A stretch of DNA of 64,000 nt from Bacteroidota bacterium (GCA_021811615.1 JAJZNW010000089.1:46441-110440); one strand, 5' to 3'. Counted from the first letter of the stretch, positions 1 through 10,710 are shown. The notes: generated by a model not told the origin, from the letters alone. Numbers and translations are program-made.

Positions 1-1
1 C

Positions 2-526
2 ATGGCTTTCAACATAGTGAAGCACCATAACGGATTCATCAGTGTGGATTCGAAGCCCGGAAGCGGATCAAAGGTGCGGATATTCCTTCCCTGCTATACC
101 GAGCAAGTACAAGGCACAGAAGCGCGGCGGGAAGCGCAGTTCTCCTACGGAGAAGGAACAAAGATACTGGTCGTCGATGATGAAGAGGGTGTTCGCCAGC
201 TTGCCTCTGATATTCTCCTGGAACATGGTTACAACGTCGTGACGGCCAGCGACGGTGCGCAAGCCCTTGAACGCTTGAAATCCAACCCCGACATCCGACT
301 CGTGATACTGGATATGGTCATGCCCGGGATGGGCGGGAAGGATACCTGCATCGAAATTAAGCGAACACCGAACCCGCCGAAAGTGCTTATATGCACGGGG
401 TACAGCGAACTTGCCGATCTTGAGAGCATACTTGGGAAACACGCCGACGGGCTTCTACAGAAGCCTTACAACACAAACGACATGGCGAGTGCAGTCGAGG
501 ATCTTCTAAGTTACTCCTCCCAATAA
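2..526 (+). CDS. C-terminal part of a hybrid histidine kinase (end of HATPase domain plus receiver domain); truncated by window edge
   Basis: GSGSKVRIFLP end of HATPase domain followed by REC motifs VVDDEEGVR, LVILDMVMPGM, LQKPY. Confidence 0.8.
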   Translation: MAFNIVKHHNGFISVDSKPGSGSKVRIFLPCYTEQVQGTEARREAQFSYGEGTKILVVDDEEGVRQLASDILLEHGYNVVTASDGAQALERLKSNPDIRLVILDMVMPGMGGKDTCIEIKRTPNPPKVLICTGYSELADLESILGKHADGLLQKPYNTNDMASAVEDLLSYSSQ

Positions 527-913
527 TATTTGCGCCCGCGCGGTATGTGTGGGATCAGGCGGTGTGCAATTTTGGACACTGACGACTCTTCGGTACCAGC
601 GTTCGACATACGAAGTCCCGCTCCTGAAGCAATTTCTGAGGGGCGCTCCGAAGCCTTCCCGGAAATCGCCGTAAAACACCAAACAAAGTTTTTGTTGAAG
701 TCAATTCTCAAGCTAAATTCCTTGACTTTCCTCATGCTTGAGGATAATTTGCAAACCGACTCTCCACCAGATGGAGGCGGAGGATCGGGCGTAGAGCTCA
801 ATCGAATCATATCTGGCAAATATACCGTTTTGGGATCTGCATTTCGAGTTTAAGTCCTCTTACCGAATGCACCAAAATGGCGATTTCTTCAAGATAAAAA
901 GGGAGGAGTGTCA

Positions 914-3643
914 ATGGGATACACTGATACTTTCGTTTCAGAGGACACTAAGGCGCAATCGAAGTGGGGCGGCCTTACAGTGCGGCGTCTGTATACGAAA
1001 AAAGGAGTACATCCCTTCGACGAGATCAAATGGGAATTGAGAACGGCTTTGATCTCGAATGAAAAAGGGGAAGTAATATTTCAACAAGATAACGTGGAAG
1101 TTCCGGATTTCTGGAGCATGACCGCCACGAACGTGGTTGTGTCCAAATATTTCCACGGACAGCTCGGTACGCCTGACCGGGAGAGCAGCGTGAAGCAGCT
1201 GGTAGATCGAGTAGCCCGCACATTCACGCAGTGGGGAATCCGCGGCGGATACTTCGCTTCCAGCGAAGACGCCTCCGCATTCTATGATGAATTGACATTC
1301 CTGCTGGCCAACCAGTACGTCGCATTCAACAGCCCAGTTTGGTTCAATGTCGGTATAGAAGAGAGGCCTCAGTGCTCGGCTTGCTTCATCAACTCGGTCA
1401 AGGACACGATGGAGTCGATACTCGATCTTGCCAAGACCGAAGGGATGCTCTTCAAGTGGGGAAGCGGTACAGGGACGAATTTCTCGAGCCTCCGCTCCTC
1501 CAAGGAGAAACTCTCGGGCGGCGGCACGGCATCCGGTCCCGTGTCTTTCCTTCGGGGATTCGATTCTTTTGCCGGCGTTATCAAATCGGGCGGCAAGACA
1601 CGCCGCGCAGCTAAGATGGTGATACTCAACGCCGATCACCCCGACGTCCTCGAGTTCATAAAGAGCAAGTCCGACGAAGAGAAAAAAGCGTGGGCGCTCA
1701 TCGAGGCAGGATACGACCCGGGCTTCAACGTGCAGGGTGGTGCTTACGATTCGGTCCAATTCCAGAATGCCAACCACAGCGTTCGTGCGACGGACGATTT
1801 CATGCGGGCGGTGCTCGAAGACAAGGAATGGAACACGAAGAACGTCCGTGACGGAAAGCCGGCAGGAACATACCGCGCACGCGAATTGATGCGCGAGATA
1901 TCCGATGCCGCATGGATCAGCGGCGATCCCGGGATGCAGTTCCACACCACCGTGAACAGCTGGCATACCTGCCCGAATACTGCGCCGATCAACGCCTCCA
2001 ATCCGTGCAGCGAATATATGTTCCTGGACGACAGCGCCTGCAACCTCGCTTCGCTCAACCTGATGAAGTACCGGAAGGAAGACGGCTCGTTCGACGTCGA
2101 GTCGTTCCGGCATTCGGTCGAACTGACGATCACTGCCCAGGAAATAATCGTCGGCAACGCAAGCTACCCTACGAAGTCCATCGAGAAGAACAGTCACGCT
2201 TTCCGGCCGCTCGGCATCGGTTACGCCAATCTCGGCGCGCTACTGATGTCACTCGGGCTCCCCTACGACAGCGACGGCGGCAGAGCGTATGCCGGCGCGA
2301 TCACGGCCCTCATGACGGGCGAAGGCTACAGACAAAGCGCGCTTATCGCAAAGACCATCGGTCCGTTCGACGGATACGAGATGAACCGGGAACCGATGCT
2401 CGGCGTGATAAGAAAACACAGAGCGCATGTCGATAAAATTAAGGCGAGTGCGACCCCGGACTATCTCCTGGAGTCGGCTAAGACAGTCTGGGACGACGCC
2501 CTTACGATCGGCAAGGAATATGGATATCGCAATTCTCAGATTTCCGTGCTGGCCCCGACGGGAACGATCGGGTTCATGATGGATTGCGACACGACCGGTG
2601 TCGAGCCTGATATAGCTCTCGTGAAGTATAAAAAGCTTGTCGGCGGCGGATACATGAAGATCGTGAACAACACCGTCCCGCTCGCCCTGAAGACCCTTGG
2701 ATACTCTGACGGGCAGATAGACGAGATCATCAAATACATAGACCAGAACGGCACAATCGAAGGCGCACCGCATTTGAAAGAGAAGCACCTTCCGGTTTTC
2801 GACTGCGCGTTCAAGGCCGTCAACGGAGACCGCTCCATCCATTACATGGGTCACATCAAGATGATGTCTGCGGTGCAGCCATTTCTTTCCGGCGCAATAT
2901 CCAAGACCGTCAACCTTCCGACCGAGGCCACGGTGGAAGACATCGAGCAGGCCTACGTCGAAGCCTGGAAGCTGGGCCTCAAGGCCATCGCAGTTTATCG
3001 CGACGGCTCCAAGAGGACACAGCCTCTCAACACCAAGAAGGAAGACGGTTCGAAGGAAGAGAAGTCGGTCTCCGCGACTCGCGTGAGCAGAAGGAGGCTC
3101 CCGGACGAGAGAAATGCCGTGACTCACAAGTTCAGTATCAGCGGTCACGAAGGCTATATCACTGTCGGCCTTTACGAGGACGGCACACCCGGCGAGATAT
3201 TCATAACAATGTCCAAGGAAGGCTCAACGATAAGCGGCCTTATGGACGGGTTCGCCACCGGAATCTCTCTCGCTCTCCAATATGGAGTACCCCTGAAAGT
3301 GCTGGTCGACAAGTTCAGTCATATGCGCTTCGAGCCGTCCGGCTTCACGAACAGCAAGGAAGTACCCATCGCGAAGTCGGTTCTCGACTACATATTCAGA
3401 TGGATGGGATTGAAATTCCTTCCCCGTGAAGAGCAGCCGGCATCGGTTGTGGTCGACTCAATAGCGGCCGAGCCCAGATCAGAGCAGAAGAGCGAGTTCA
3501 GCATTACGCTCGAACAAACCGAGAAGAAGGTCTTCCAGGAACAGGCGGACGCTCCTCCGTGTCATGAATGCGGATCGATCATGATACGAAGCGGCTCATG
3601 CTACAAGTGCCTGAACTGCGGTTCGACGAGCGGCTGCTCCTGA
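914..3643 (+). CDS. nrdJ: Vitamin B12-dependent (class II) ribonucleoside-diphosphate reductase
   Basis: 911-aa ORF; NSPVWFNVG, NPCSEYMFLDDSACNLASLNL, APTGTIGFMMDCDTTG, C-terminal Cys-rich tail CHECGSIMIRSGSCYKCLNCGSTSGCS. Start placed at ATG 914 because GGAGG (902-906) is correctly spaced from it and too close to GTG 908. Confidence 0.95.
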   Translation: MGYTDTFVSEDTKAQSKWGGLTVRRLYTKKGVHPFDEIKWELRTALISNEKGEVIFQQDNVEVPDFWSMTATNVVVSKYFHGQLGTPDRESSVKQLVDRVARTFTQWGIRGGYFASSEDASAFYDELTFLLANQYVAFNSPVWFNVGIEERPQCSACFINSVKDTMESILDLAKTEGMLFKWGSGTGTNFSSLRSSKEKLSGGGTASGPVSFLRGFDSFAGVIKSGGKTRRAAKMVILNADHPDVLEFIKSKSDEEKKAWALIEAGYDPGFNVQGGAYDSVQFQNANHSVRATDDFMRAVLEDKEWNTKNVRDGKPAGTYRARELMREISDAAWISGDPGMQFHTTVNSWHTCPNTAPINASNPCSEYMFLDDSACNLASLNLMKYRKEDGSFDVESFRHSVELTITAQEIIVGNASYPTKSIEKNSHAFRPLGIGYANLGALLMSLGLPYDSDGGRAYAGAITALMTGEGYRQSALIAKTIGPFDGYEMNREPMLGVIRKHRAHVDKIKASATPDYLLESAKTVWDDALTIGKEYGYRNSQISVLAPTGTIGFMMDCDTTGVEPDIALVKYKKLVGGGYMKIVNNTVPLALKTLGYSDGQIDEIIKYIDQNGTIEGAPHLKEKHLPVFDCAFKAVNGDRSIHYMGHIKMMSAVQPFLSGAISKTVNLPTEATVEDIEQAYVEAWKLGLKAIAVYRDGSKRTQPLNTKKEDGSKEEKSVSATRVSRRRLPDERNAVTHKFSISGHEGYITVGLYEDGTPGEIFITMSKEGSTISGLMDGFATGISLALQYGVPLKVLVDKFSHMRFEPSGFTNSKEVPIAKSVLDYIFRWMGLKFLPREEQPASVVVDSIAAEPRSEQKSEFSITLEQTEKKVFQEQADAPPCHECGSIMIRSGSCYKCLNCGSTSGCS

Positions 3644-3670
3644 TTCAGACACACCCTGTCTCAATTCAAT

Positions 3671-3703
3671 GCCGTCCCGATCTTTTCGGGACGGCTTTTT
3701 TTA
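3671..3703 (+). terminator. Rho-independent terminator after nrdJ
   Basis: GCCGTCCCGA-tctt-TTCGGGACGGC hairpin followed by a T run. Confidence 0.85.
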
Positions 3704-3778
3704 TTCCCCAGCCGTTTATATCATTGGAATTGGAAACAGATTCACCGACGAAATCAGAAATCAACGGATGGAAACAAA

Positions 3779-4351
3779 ATGATGATCAATACATTCATAG
3801 CTCTTTTACTGTTCATGGCACCGCCTCAGGCCAAAACGACAAAGGCACCCTTCCCCGAGCCGAAGATAATCAACCACCTACTCAGCTGGGGTTACACGGC
3901 AGTCGACCATCCCCGTAAGGTCGAGGCGATAATCATACACTCTTCATACAATGCCCTGACCGCAGATTCGTTCAGCGTCGCGGGTGTCATCCGCGAATAC
4001 AAGGAGTACGGCGTGAGTCCGCATTATCTCATCTCCCGGGACGGAACCATATACCGTCTCGTGAGGAACCGGAATATCGCCTACCAGGCCGGAAAGAGCC
4101 GCCTTCCGAACGGGGTCACGGACGTGAACGCGGTATCTATCGGGATCGAACTGATAAACACGCCGCACGATTCCCCCACCGAGGCACAGTACAAGTCGCT
4201 TTCATCCCTTGTCGCATGGCTCGAAAGCAAGTACCCCGTTAAATATGTCCTCGGACACAAGGACATAGCTCCCGGCAGAAAGACCGATCCGTGGAATTTT
4301 GACTGGAGGAAGTTCGACAGGATGCTGAAGGAACAGAAGAGAACAAAGTAG
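3779..4351 (+). CDS. N-acetylmuramoyl-L-alanine amidase (Amidase_2/PGRP-like), secreted
   Basis: signal-peptide-like N-terminus; IIIHSSYN...SPHYLISRDGTIYRLV...VSIGIELIN...VLGHKDIAPGRKTDPW. Confidence 0.88.
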   Translation: MMINTFIALLLFMAPPQAKTTKAPFPEPKIINHLLSWGYTAVDHPRKVEAIIIHSSYNALTADSFSVAGVIREYKEYGVSPHYLISRDGTIYRLVRNRNIAYQAGKSRLPNGVTDVNAVSIGIELINTPHDSPTEAQYKSLSSLVAWLESKYPVKYVLGHKDIAPGRKTDPWNFDWRKFDRMLKEQKRTK

Positions 4352-4369
4352 AGGAAAGCCGATCATACG

Positions 4370-4395
4370 CGGCCGGGATAAACGCCCGGCCGTTT
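4370..4395 (+). terminator. Hairpin between convergent genes, probable terminator
   Basis: CGGCCGGG-ataaacg-CCCGGCCG then TTTC. Confidence 0.55.
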
Positions 4396-4439
4396 CAATA
4401 TTCTATCGATCCAACGATCCACGAATGGTTCTGCCGGCT

Positions 4440-5111
4440 TCAATCCGTCGTACCCCTGCCTTTTCCACCGTCGGCTGATACCGGCCCGACTGCGCTCTTC
4501 CATTTGATTCCCCGCTTGTCGAATTCGGCAAAGAGCTCCCTGTTGCCGACGAACTGGACGGCATCCCATCCCATCTTCTTTCCGCCTGCCACATACTCGG
4601 CGATATCATCGATGTAGAAATGCTCTGCCGGAGGGACGCAAGTGAACTCCATGACAGCGCGGTAAATTTTCTCTTCGGGCTTCACTGCACCGACCTTATG
4701 CGACAGCACGAGCTTATCGAAGAGGTTCAGGAACTCGTTCTTGCGCCATCCGTACCGCTCATGGATATCGTTCGTGTTTGAAAGAAGCACAAGCTTGTAG
4801 TTCTTCTTGAGGACCGGAAGCACTGCAACAAGGCCGTCATTAACTGTGAACATGTCCGAATAGATCCTGACGAGCTGTTCTTTACTCAACTTATGATCGA
4901 GTACGCCAAGAAGAATCTCCGTGAACTGGTCGGACGATATTTCACCGCGCTCATATTTCCTGTGGACGTCGTAATGGTCCCTGTAATACTGCGCGAACTT
5001 CTCACCCATTCCCTTTTCGATTCTCTCCAGCTTCTCCAGGATTACTTTGTAATCGAACGGCAGCAGCACGTTGCCAAGATCGAATACCATAACTGAATAC
5101 CTTTGATCCAT
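4440..5111 (-). CDS. HAD-family hydrolase (IA-like)
   Basis: VMVFDLGNVLLPFD, LLSNTNDIH, KPEEKIYRAV, FYIDDIAEYV motifs. Confidence 0.85.
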   Translation of the reverse strand: MDQRYSVMVFDLGNVLLPFDYKVILEKLERIEKGMGEKFAQYYRDHYDVHRKYERGEISSDQFTEILLGVLDHKLSKEQLVRIYSDMFTVNDGLVAVLPVLKKNYKLVLLSNTNDIHERYGWRKNEFLNLFDKLVLSHKVGAVKPEEKIYRAVMEFTCVPPAEHFYIDDIAEYVAGGKKMGWDAVQFVGNRELFAEFDKRGIKWKSAVGPVSADGGKGRGTTD

Positions 5112-5217
5112 TTCCTGATTACTCTCCGAGATTTAGCGATCGGGTTCTGCTCCCCGATCCATCCTGATTGACTTGTTAGAATTTGTTGTTTAGTTTTCTG
5201 TGAGGCAACAATTATCA

Positions 5218-5916
5218 ATGCTAAATAATACAAACGATCCGCATAAATTGGAAGCAGGAAGCTTCGTCTTCGTACTCCTCATGTGCGTAATCGCAAATGC
5301 TCAGTCATTCCATCCCGGGCCGGCAGCTTCGCGTTTTGATTCCACCGCAGTCTGGCATCCGCCTGCCGACTTCAGGCAGACACTCGACTCGAGATGCGAT
5401 TCGCTAGGGGGAGTTGCATTCCAGGATTGCTTCCTGAACCTGATGAGAGAATCGGGGGCAACGCCGGAAGCGCTCCGTTTCGCCGAACTGACGGACACGA
5501 CCGGATATTTGCGCCGCTTCGTGAACGCGGGGACCGTCGATATTGCATACGTGTGTTACCCTTTCCGGGCGAATGAGAATTATGGAGTGACTCTCGTTAA
5601 CGGTCGACCCGGCATGATCGACGTGGACGACTTTCAGTATGTCGACCTAACGTTGCTGAAGATGGATAGCACGTACCTTGACATCGTAAATGATTTTCCT
5701 GATGCCGCCGTCTGGCCGGGGGACAGGTATCTTTTCAATCAGCCCGCTTATGAGCCGTTGACTGGCGGCGGGCAACGCTTCATCGTCGAGTATTCGCTCA
5801 AGAACGGCTGTCATGCGTGCGCCGACCTGGCGGCAATCCGATTCGCCTTCGATTTCGACAGCACGGGTAATTTCATCGGTACGCACCTCGTCGGCGTGAA
5901 AAGACTGTCACAATGA
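5218..5916 (+). CDS. Hypothetical secreted protein
   Basis: ORF with hydrophobic N-terminus; start uncertain (5218 or 5281). Confidence 0.6.
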   Translation: MLNNTNDPHKLEAGSFVFVLLMCVIANAQSFHPGPAASRFDSTAVWHPPADFRQTLDSRCDSLGGVAFQDCFLNLMRESGATPEALRFAELTDTTGYLRRFVNAGTVDIAYVCYPFRANENYGVTLVNGRPGMIDVDDFQYVDLTLLKMDSTYLDIVNDFPDAAVWPGDRYLFNQPAYEPLTGGGQRFIVEYSLKNGCHACADLAAIRFAFDFDSTGNFIGTHLVGVKRLSQ

Positions 5917-5937
5917 CCGGTGCAGCGGCGGCCGGTT

Positions 5938-7839
5938 TCAATCGAGGCTGTAGCCTAATTCCAGACTAACCTCCGTGGTTCCAGGCAGCAGGCGTGAAGA
6001 TGAACCGACGGAAATCTCCCTGCTGCGGCTGTATATATCCCGGGAAATCTTGATACCGGCTGTCAGCGAGCCGTCGACTTTCCAGCTTCCCATCACAAAT
6101 AGACGGGCGCCGTCCCCGTAAAGAACTGTGAACTCAGCTACGTGAGGAAGATCTTTCTCAACGGTGTAGAAGGCCGCGGAGTACGAATCTGTTCTATAGG
6201 AGCAGAGCCTTGTTGCGAGCTCTACTCTTCCGGGATCCCAACCGGCATCGACGATAAAGAGCTCGCCCTTCTCGCCCGACGACAGGTAATTCCGCTCGAT
6301 CCTGGTCCTGAATGAGAAAGACGCCGAAAACTTGTGCCTCAAATCCAATCTCACAGTCTGTTTGGAGCCTGCGATCACGGACAAAGCTGCTGGAAAATCT
6401 GCCGCCGGTATATATGAATCTTCTTTTGTCTTGAACTTGTATCGAACGTAAAGAAGCGTGCCCGCTCCATCAGCCCTTCTGTTCCGCGACAGGGTTATGT
6501 ACGAATCGGCGAAGATTTCTTCCCCATCGCGCTCGGGCTGGCCGGTGCGCGATTTAATTGCAAACCTGTCGTAATAGAAACCGAACCTCAGGAAAGCGGT
6601 CGCGCGCATCGTGGTGCCGACATAAACGCCGCTCTCGAGTGCGGTCGGAAAGCTTTCTGAAAGAGGCCCGCCGTAGTTTTGAAGGATCTTCGACCGCAGT
6701 CCGCGCAACCCGATAGCAAACCTCGCATCGCCGTTGTCGACACCAACGTTGGCATCGTATGACAGCGCTTTGTCATAAAGGAGTTCGCCTGCAAAAGAGA
6801 CATCGTCGAGCCGCAGCCTGGTGAAATACTCGAGTGCCATCGAACGGTTCAGGTAATCGTCTTGAAATTTGCGGTCGTAAGTGAAGAGCACGCCGGAAAT
6901 CCCTGCGTTCAATTCAGGAGACTCGAAGCGCAAGATTCCCCCGGCAATCTGCTCGAGGAGTCTCTGACGAGGAGCCTGTGAGGCGAGGTGCAGTCCCGAA
7001 TAGTCAACGGACGTGACCGAACCCGAATCGTTGACGATGGCGAAGAGACTCTTGCTCGATCCGAATGCTGTGACCCGAAGCGGACCGGCAGGCAACTCGA
7101 ATGCGACTCCTCTCATGAACTTGTTTTCGCCCTTGGAATGATAAGGTCTTAGCGAATAGGAACGCGACTTGAAGAGCGGTGTTACTGCGCCTGCTGATTT
7201 TGAAATCATGCCGCCGCGCGAGAACAACAAGCCGTTCCCCAGACTCAGAGTGTAATCGCCTATTACAACTTCAGACAAGAACCACAGGTTGCCGGTGCGA
7301 AGCGACAACGAGTAGAAATCTGCATAACTCGATTCTCCCGGATCCTTGTCAGTGACACCGAAGGCTTCAACGCTTCCATAAGCGACATTTAGACTCTGGA
7401 AATTCATTACGCCATTCTCCCCGTATTCCTTCTCGAAGAGGGGCGATCTTTGAGGCGAAAGGTTTGCGTATGACATCAAGTTCAGGCGCAACGTCCTCCG
7501 TATTTCGATCACAGCCCGGCGTCTGAGCGACGACATTATTTCAGGCGTCATTCCATCTATATTCGAGAGATCGTCCAGACTGGGGATGATTCCCTTCTTC
7601 TTCCTGAAAGAAATGATTGATGCGGCACATGTGGTACTCATTTCGGGTATCGAGAGGAGTTCGAATTCCGACGCCTCGTTGATATCCACTGGGACAAATG
7701 TGTCGGCGACGTCATCCGAGTTTGTCAACACGGATTCGAGTATGTTTTCATCCCTGGCCTCTTCCTCGACAGACTGAGCAGGGCAAATGCCCGATCCGAA
7801 CGCCGACATTACAAATATCGAGAAAACAATTTCGCGCAC
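5938..7839 (-). CDS. Helix-hairpin-helix (ComEA-like) N-terminal domain followed by a long beta-strand-rich, outer-membrane-barrel-like region
   Basis: DINEASEFELLSIPEMSTTCAASIISFRKKKG-IPSLDDLSNIDGMTPEIMSSLR is a ComEA-type (HhH)2 unit; the remainder has alternating aromatic/polar strands. Confidence 0.7.
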   Translation of the reverse strand: MREIVFSIFVMSAFGSGICPAQSVEEEARDENILESVLTNSDDVADTFVPVDINEASEFELLSIPEMSTTCAASIISFRKKKGIIPSLDDLSNIDGMTPEIMSSLRRRAVIEIRRTLRLNLMSYANLSPQRSPLFEKEYGENGVMNFQSLNVAYGSVEAFGVTDKDPGESSYADFYSLSLRTGNLWFLSEVVIGDYTLSLGNGLLFSRGGMISKSAGAVTPLFKSRSYSLRPYHSKGENKFMRGVAFELPAGPLRVTAFGSSKSLFAIVNDSGSVTSVDYSGLHLASQAPRQRLLEQIAGGILRFESPELNAGISGVLFTYDRKFQDDYLNRSMALEYFTRLRLDDVSFAGELLYDKALSYDANVGVDNGDARFAIGLRGLRSKILQNYGGPLSESFPTALESGVYVGTTMRATAFLRFGFYYDRFAIKSRTGQPERDGEEIFADSYITLSRNRRADGAGTLLYVRYKFKTKEDSYIPAADFPAALSVIAGSKQTVRLDLRHKFSASFSFRTRIERNYLSSGEKGELFIVDAGWDPGRVELATRLCSYRTDSYSAAFYTVEKDLPHVAEFTVLYGDGARLFVMGSWKVDGSLTAGIKISRDIYSRSREISVGSSSRLLPGTTEVSLELGYSLD

Positions 7840-7875
7840 ACCAGTCTCCCCCGTTGCAATTAATCCGGTCTCCTA

Positions 7876-8763
7876 TTATCTCCTCTTCAATGATTTCCTG
7901 TACTTTTGTATTTGTCCGAATTCAGAATTTCCATCGTTGCCGAAATCAAATGAGATACTGAACGAATGTGTAGCCCCGAGTATCCTGTGAAACATGCCGC
8001 CATATCCGACTTCGAAAGAAGAAAGTCTCAGCGTCATCCCTGCATTGAACGAATTTCCCCCGCTTGCAGTGCCGGTCCTGAAAGTCACAAAAGTAAACGG
8101 GGAGTACTCTGCAGCGATCCTTACTGCCGACGGGAAGCCGAGCTCTTTATAGTAGTCCAGACCGACATTCAGTTTTTCTGAAACATAAGCGGCACCGGCG
8201 GCGAGGGCCTGGGGAAGAGGGTCGTTCGAAAGAGTCATGGAACACGAATTGAGATTCGTGACGCTGAAACCAGCGACAAGATTCTCCGACACAAACGCTC
8301 TCCCGCCTGCGTCGATACTGAGTGCAAGGCCGGACCCATAATCCTTTATGAATAGATGATTGAGATTCGCGTTCGAGCCTAAGAAGAGGAAGTCGTAGAC
8401 AGGAATGGATAGATTGAGGCTGAGCACTGTTTCGCGATAGAGTTCAAATCCAAAAGTGTGAACCGCTGTTACGTAGTTTATTCCGAAACAATTGCTCCCC
8501 ACAGAAAGGCCTGTCGATTTTATCTCCTGCAGGCCGAAAATCGCGGGAGAATAGAAAGCGTCGATCCGATCAATCTCTGCGGTCCGGGCCGGATTGAAGT
8601 AGAACGACCACATGCCGTCACCGAATGCCGTCAACGCACCCGACGCACCCAGTGCGCGGGTACCGAGAAACCTTCTTTCAAATCCGGCAAATGCCCGGTT
8701 CGACAAACAAAAGGAGAACAACAGCATCACCACGGCAAATGCCACGTGCCTGGGATTGCGCAA
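7876..8763 (-). CDS. PorV/UPF0164-like outer-membrane protein
   Basis: signal peptide, LGTRALGASGALTAFGDGMWSFYFNPA motif, barrel-like repeats. Confidence 0.6.
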   Translation of the reverse strand: MRNPRHVAFAVVMLLFSFCLSNRAFAGFERRFLGTRALGASGALTAFGDGMWSFYFNPARTAEIDRIDAFYSPAIFGLQEIKSTGLSVGSNCFGINYVTAVHTFGFELYRETVLSLNLSIPVYDFLFLGSNANLNHLFIKDYGSGLALSIDAGGRAFVSENLVAGFSVTNLNSCSMTLSNDPLPQALAAGAAYVSEKLNVGLDYYKELGFPSAVRIAAEYSPFTFVTFRTGTASGGNSFNAGMTLRLSSFEVGYGGMFHRILGATHSFSISFDFGNDGNSEFGQIQKYRKSLKRR

Positions 8764-8916
8764 GCCTTCTATCCTTCGTTTTCAATGAAGCTGCAAAGAA
8801 AATGCGGGTCAGGCTTTGATACGATGGTTAGATATGTCCTGGGGTGAACCGACAGCCGAAAATGAAGCGAGCCTCAGGCAAAATATCCCCAAGGCTCTCC
8901 GGTCACCGTCACCAGA

Positions 8917-9798
8917 TCAATTAAGGTACTTGGCGTACGTAGACTGGTGTGCCTGATCTACTATCGAAAGCTTCTGCAGGATTGCCTTATCAGGATATCC
9001 CACAAGAGCGTTTGCTATTTCCTGGTACTTAGCGTCGAAGAAGACTCTGATCAGGGTACTACGCGTCCCCGACTGCAGAACCAGGTTTGCTATGTCATTC
9101 AGCGCTTTCGCGATCGTCGCCTGAGCGCTATCCCGCTGCGTGCTTAGCAAATCTATCCCGTTATATTCGTATTCGTAAAACGCTTTTCTGAAAACATCGT
9201 ATTTACCGGAAAGAACTTCGTTGACCAATGAATACCTCGAGTAACTCCCGGATGATGTCGGCTGCCATCCTTGTGAATAGGTCGAGTTTTGACCTTGCGC
9301 CACTATGTTCGAGGCATCCTGGAAATACTTCGTTCCGCCCATTGGGTCGTATGAGTCGTAATCGAACCCCAGGACCATATACACGTAATAGTCGATAAAT
9401 CCGGTGAGCGAGTTGAAATGGAACTGGTCATGAAGAAGCGGCTGGCCTTTCGTGTACGCAAATTGCCACGCATTGTCCATGACGCGCAGCATCGGGGAAA
9501 CGCTGCTCGACTTATAGATGGGCCGCTGGCTTCCTACGAATGCCTGCGCGGTATAAACTCCGTTTGATCCGGACATGAGATAGATATTCATGGTGACCTG
9601 TATCTTCGGCCCCCTGAAGTCCTGTCCTGTCCACTGGTACGTGTTGATGTAATTCTGAATCGCGGGTCCAAGATCCGTTACGTTCTCTCTATCCGTGCCG
9701 CTCAGGGCGTCGTAGTTCAATGTGACAGTAGCGTTGATCTCCTGTGCGGCGGCAATGGAGAAAGAAGCGAAAGTTAACAGCAATATGAGCCATTTCAT
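8917..9798 (-). CDS. DUF4835 family protein
   Basis: QEINATVTLNYDALSGTDRENVTDLGPAIQNYINTYQWTGQDF...; signal peptide MKWLILLLTFASFSIAAAQ; start moved to internal ATG. Confidence 0.75.
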   Translation of the reverse strand: MKWLILLLTFASFSIAAAQEINATVTLNYDALSGTDRENVTDLGPAIQNYINTYQWTGQDFRGPKIQVTMNIYLMSGSNGVYTAQAFVGSQRPIYKSSSVSPMLRVMDNAWQFAYTKGQPLLHDQFHFNSLTGFIDYYVYMVLGFDYDSYDPMGGTKYFQDASNIVAQGQNSTYSQGWQPTSSGSYSRYSLVNEVLSGKYDVFRKAFYEYEYNGIDLLSTQRDSAQATIAKALNDIANLVLQSGTRSTLIRVFFDAKYQEIANALVGYPDKAILQKLSIVDQAHQSTYAKYLN

Positions 9799-9984
9799 GT
9801 GTAATTCCTCCGCGTCCAATTTAGCTTTAACCCGTCTACAAGGCAACTAATTGCGTGCTTCACTTGTTTCGATGAAGGAAAAATAATGTGCCGAAAATCC
9901 CTTGCCAAAGAGGAGCGATCTCCTTACTTTTATCGAAAATTTGTGGCAAGTGATAATGATGCACAAACTAATGAGGAGGAAATA

Positions 9985-10710
9985 ATGTCGAGAATGATAA
10001 AGCTTGCCGGAATCCTGGCAACCGTCGCGATGATGCTCGCCGGCTGCTCAAAGAGTTCCAGCCCCACTTCTGCTTCTTCAACGACCGCGCCCAAACTCTC
10101 GGCTCCGGTTTTCAAAGGACCGGGAACGAATGCTACAGGGGCAGACACAAGTTACGGTGCCCTGACGGTGAACGGGTTGGCTGCGACTTTCAACAGTGTA
10201 TCGGCCGGATACTCGGCGATCTTCACTCAGGCAGGAACTCCGAAACAGTCGGGCAACACCTGGACATGGACGATCAGTGGCTCGGGATACACCCTTACCT
10301 TCAGCGCCGCGCAGAGCGACACCACGTACCAGTGGAAAGACGTCATTAACGGCAACTACCAGGGAACGTCTTACACCAGCTGGACGGCCTTCACGGGTTC
10401 GGAGACAGAGAGCGGATCGAACGGCAACTGGACCTTATATAACCAGAACACGACAACCCTTTTCGCACAGGTAAGCTGGACGACAGATCCCAGCGGTAAC
10501 CTGTCGGGAAACATTACGACTTACGATTCCACCGGCGCTCAATCCAATAAATATGACTTCGTCAATAACAAGGATAACAGCGGCTCACTTGAGCAGTTCA
10601 CCACCGGAACAAACCCTGTCCTGAAAGTCGTCTGGACGTCAAGCGGCACAGGCCAGTGGTGGGAATATGACGATCAGGGAAACGTAACGAAATCAGGAAG
10701 CTGGTCTTGA
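9985..10710 (+). CDS. Hypothetical lipoprotein
   Basis: MSRMIKLAGILATVAMMLAGCSKSS lipobox; AGGAGG upstream of ATG 9985. Confidence 0.7.
   Translation: MSRMIKLAGILATVAMMLAGCSKSSSPTSASSTTAPKLSAPVFKGPGTNATGADTSYGALTVNGLAATFNSVSAGYSAIFTQAGTPKQSGNTWTWTISGSGYTLTFSAAQSDTTYQWKDVINGNYQGTSYTSWTAFTGSETESGSNGNWTLYNQNTTTLFAQVSWTTDPSGNLSGNITTYDSTGAQSNKYDFVNNKDNSGSLEQFTTGTNPVLKVVWTSSGTGQWWEYDDQGNVTKSGSWS

Noticed and set aside
527-907. Possible cobalamin riboswitch upstream of B12-dependent nrdJ
   Set aside because: No recognisable B12-box or conserved core; only a 7-bp CTCAAGC/GCTTGAG pair at 707-742
938-2197. Long antisense ORF (419 aa) and other overlapping ORFs opposite nrdJ
   Set aside because: Lies opposite a clear conserved gene in GC-rich DNA; Arg/Val-rich translation without family signature. 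The same applies to long antisense ORFs such as 16975..18165, 32742..33941, 34641..35642, 46551..47645 and 59502..60323
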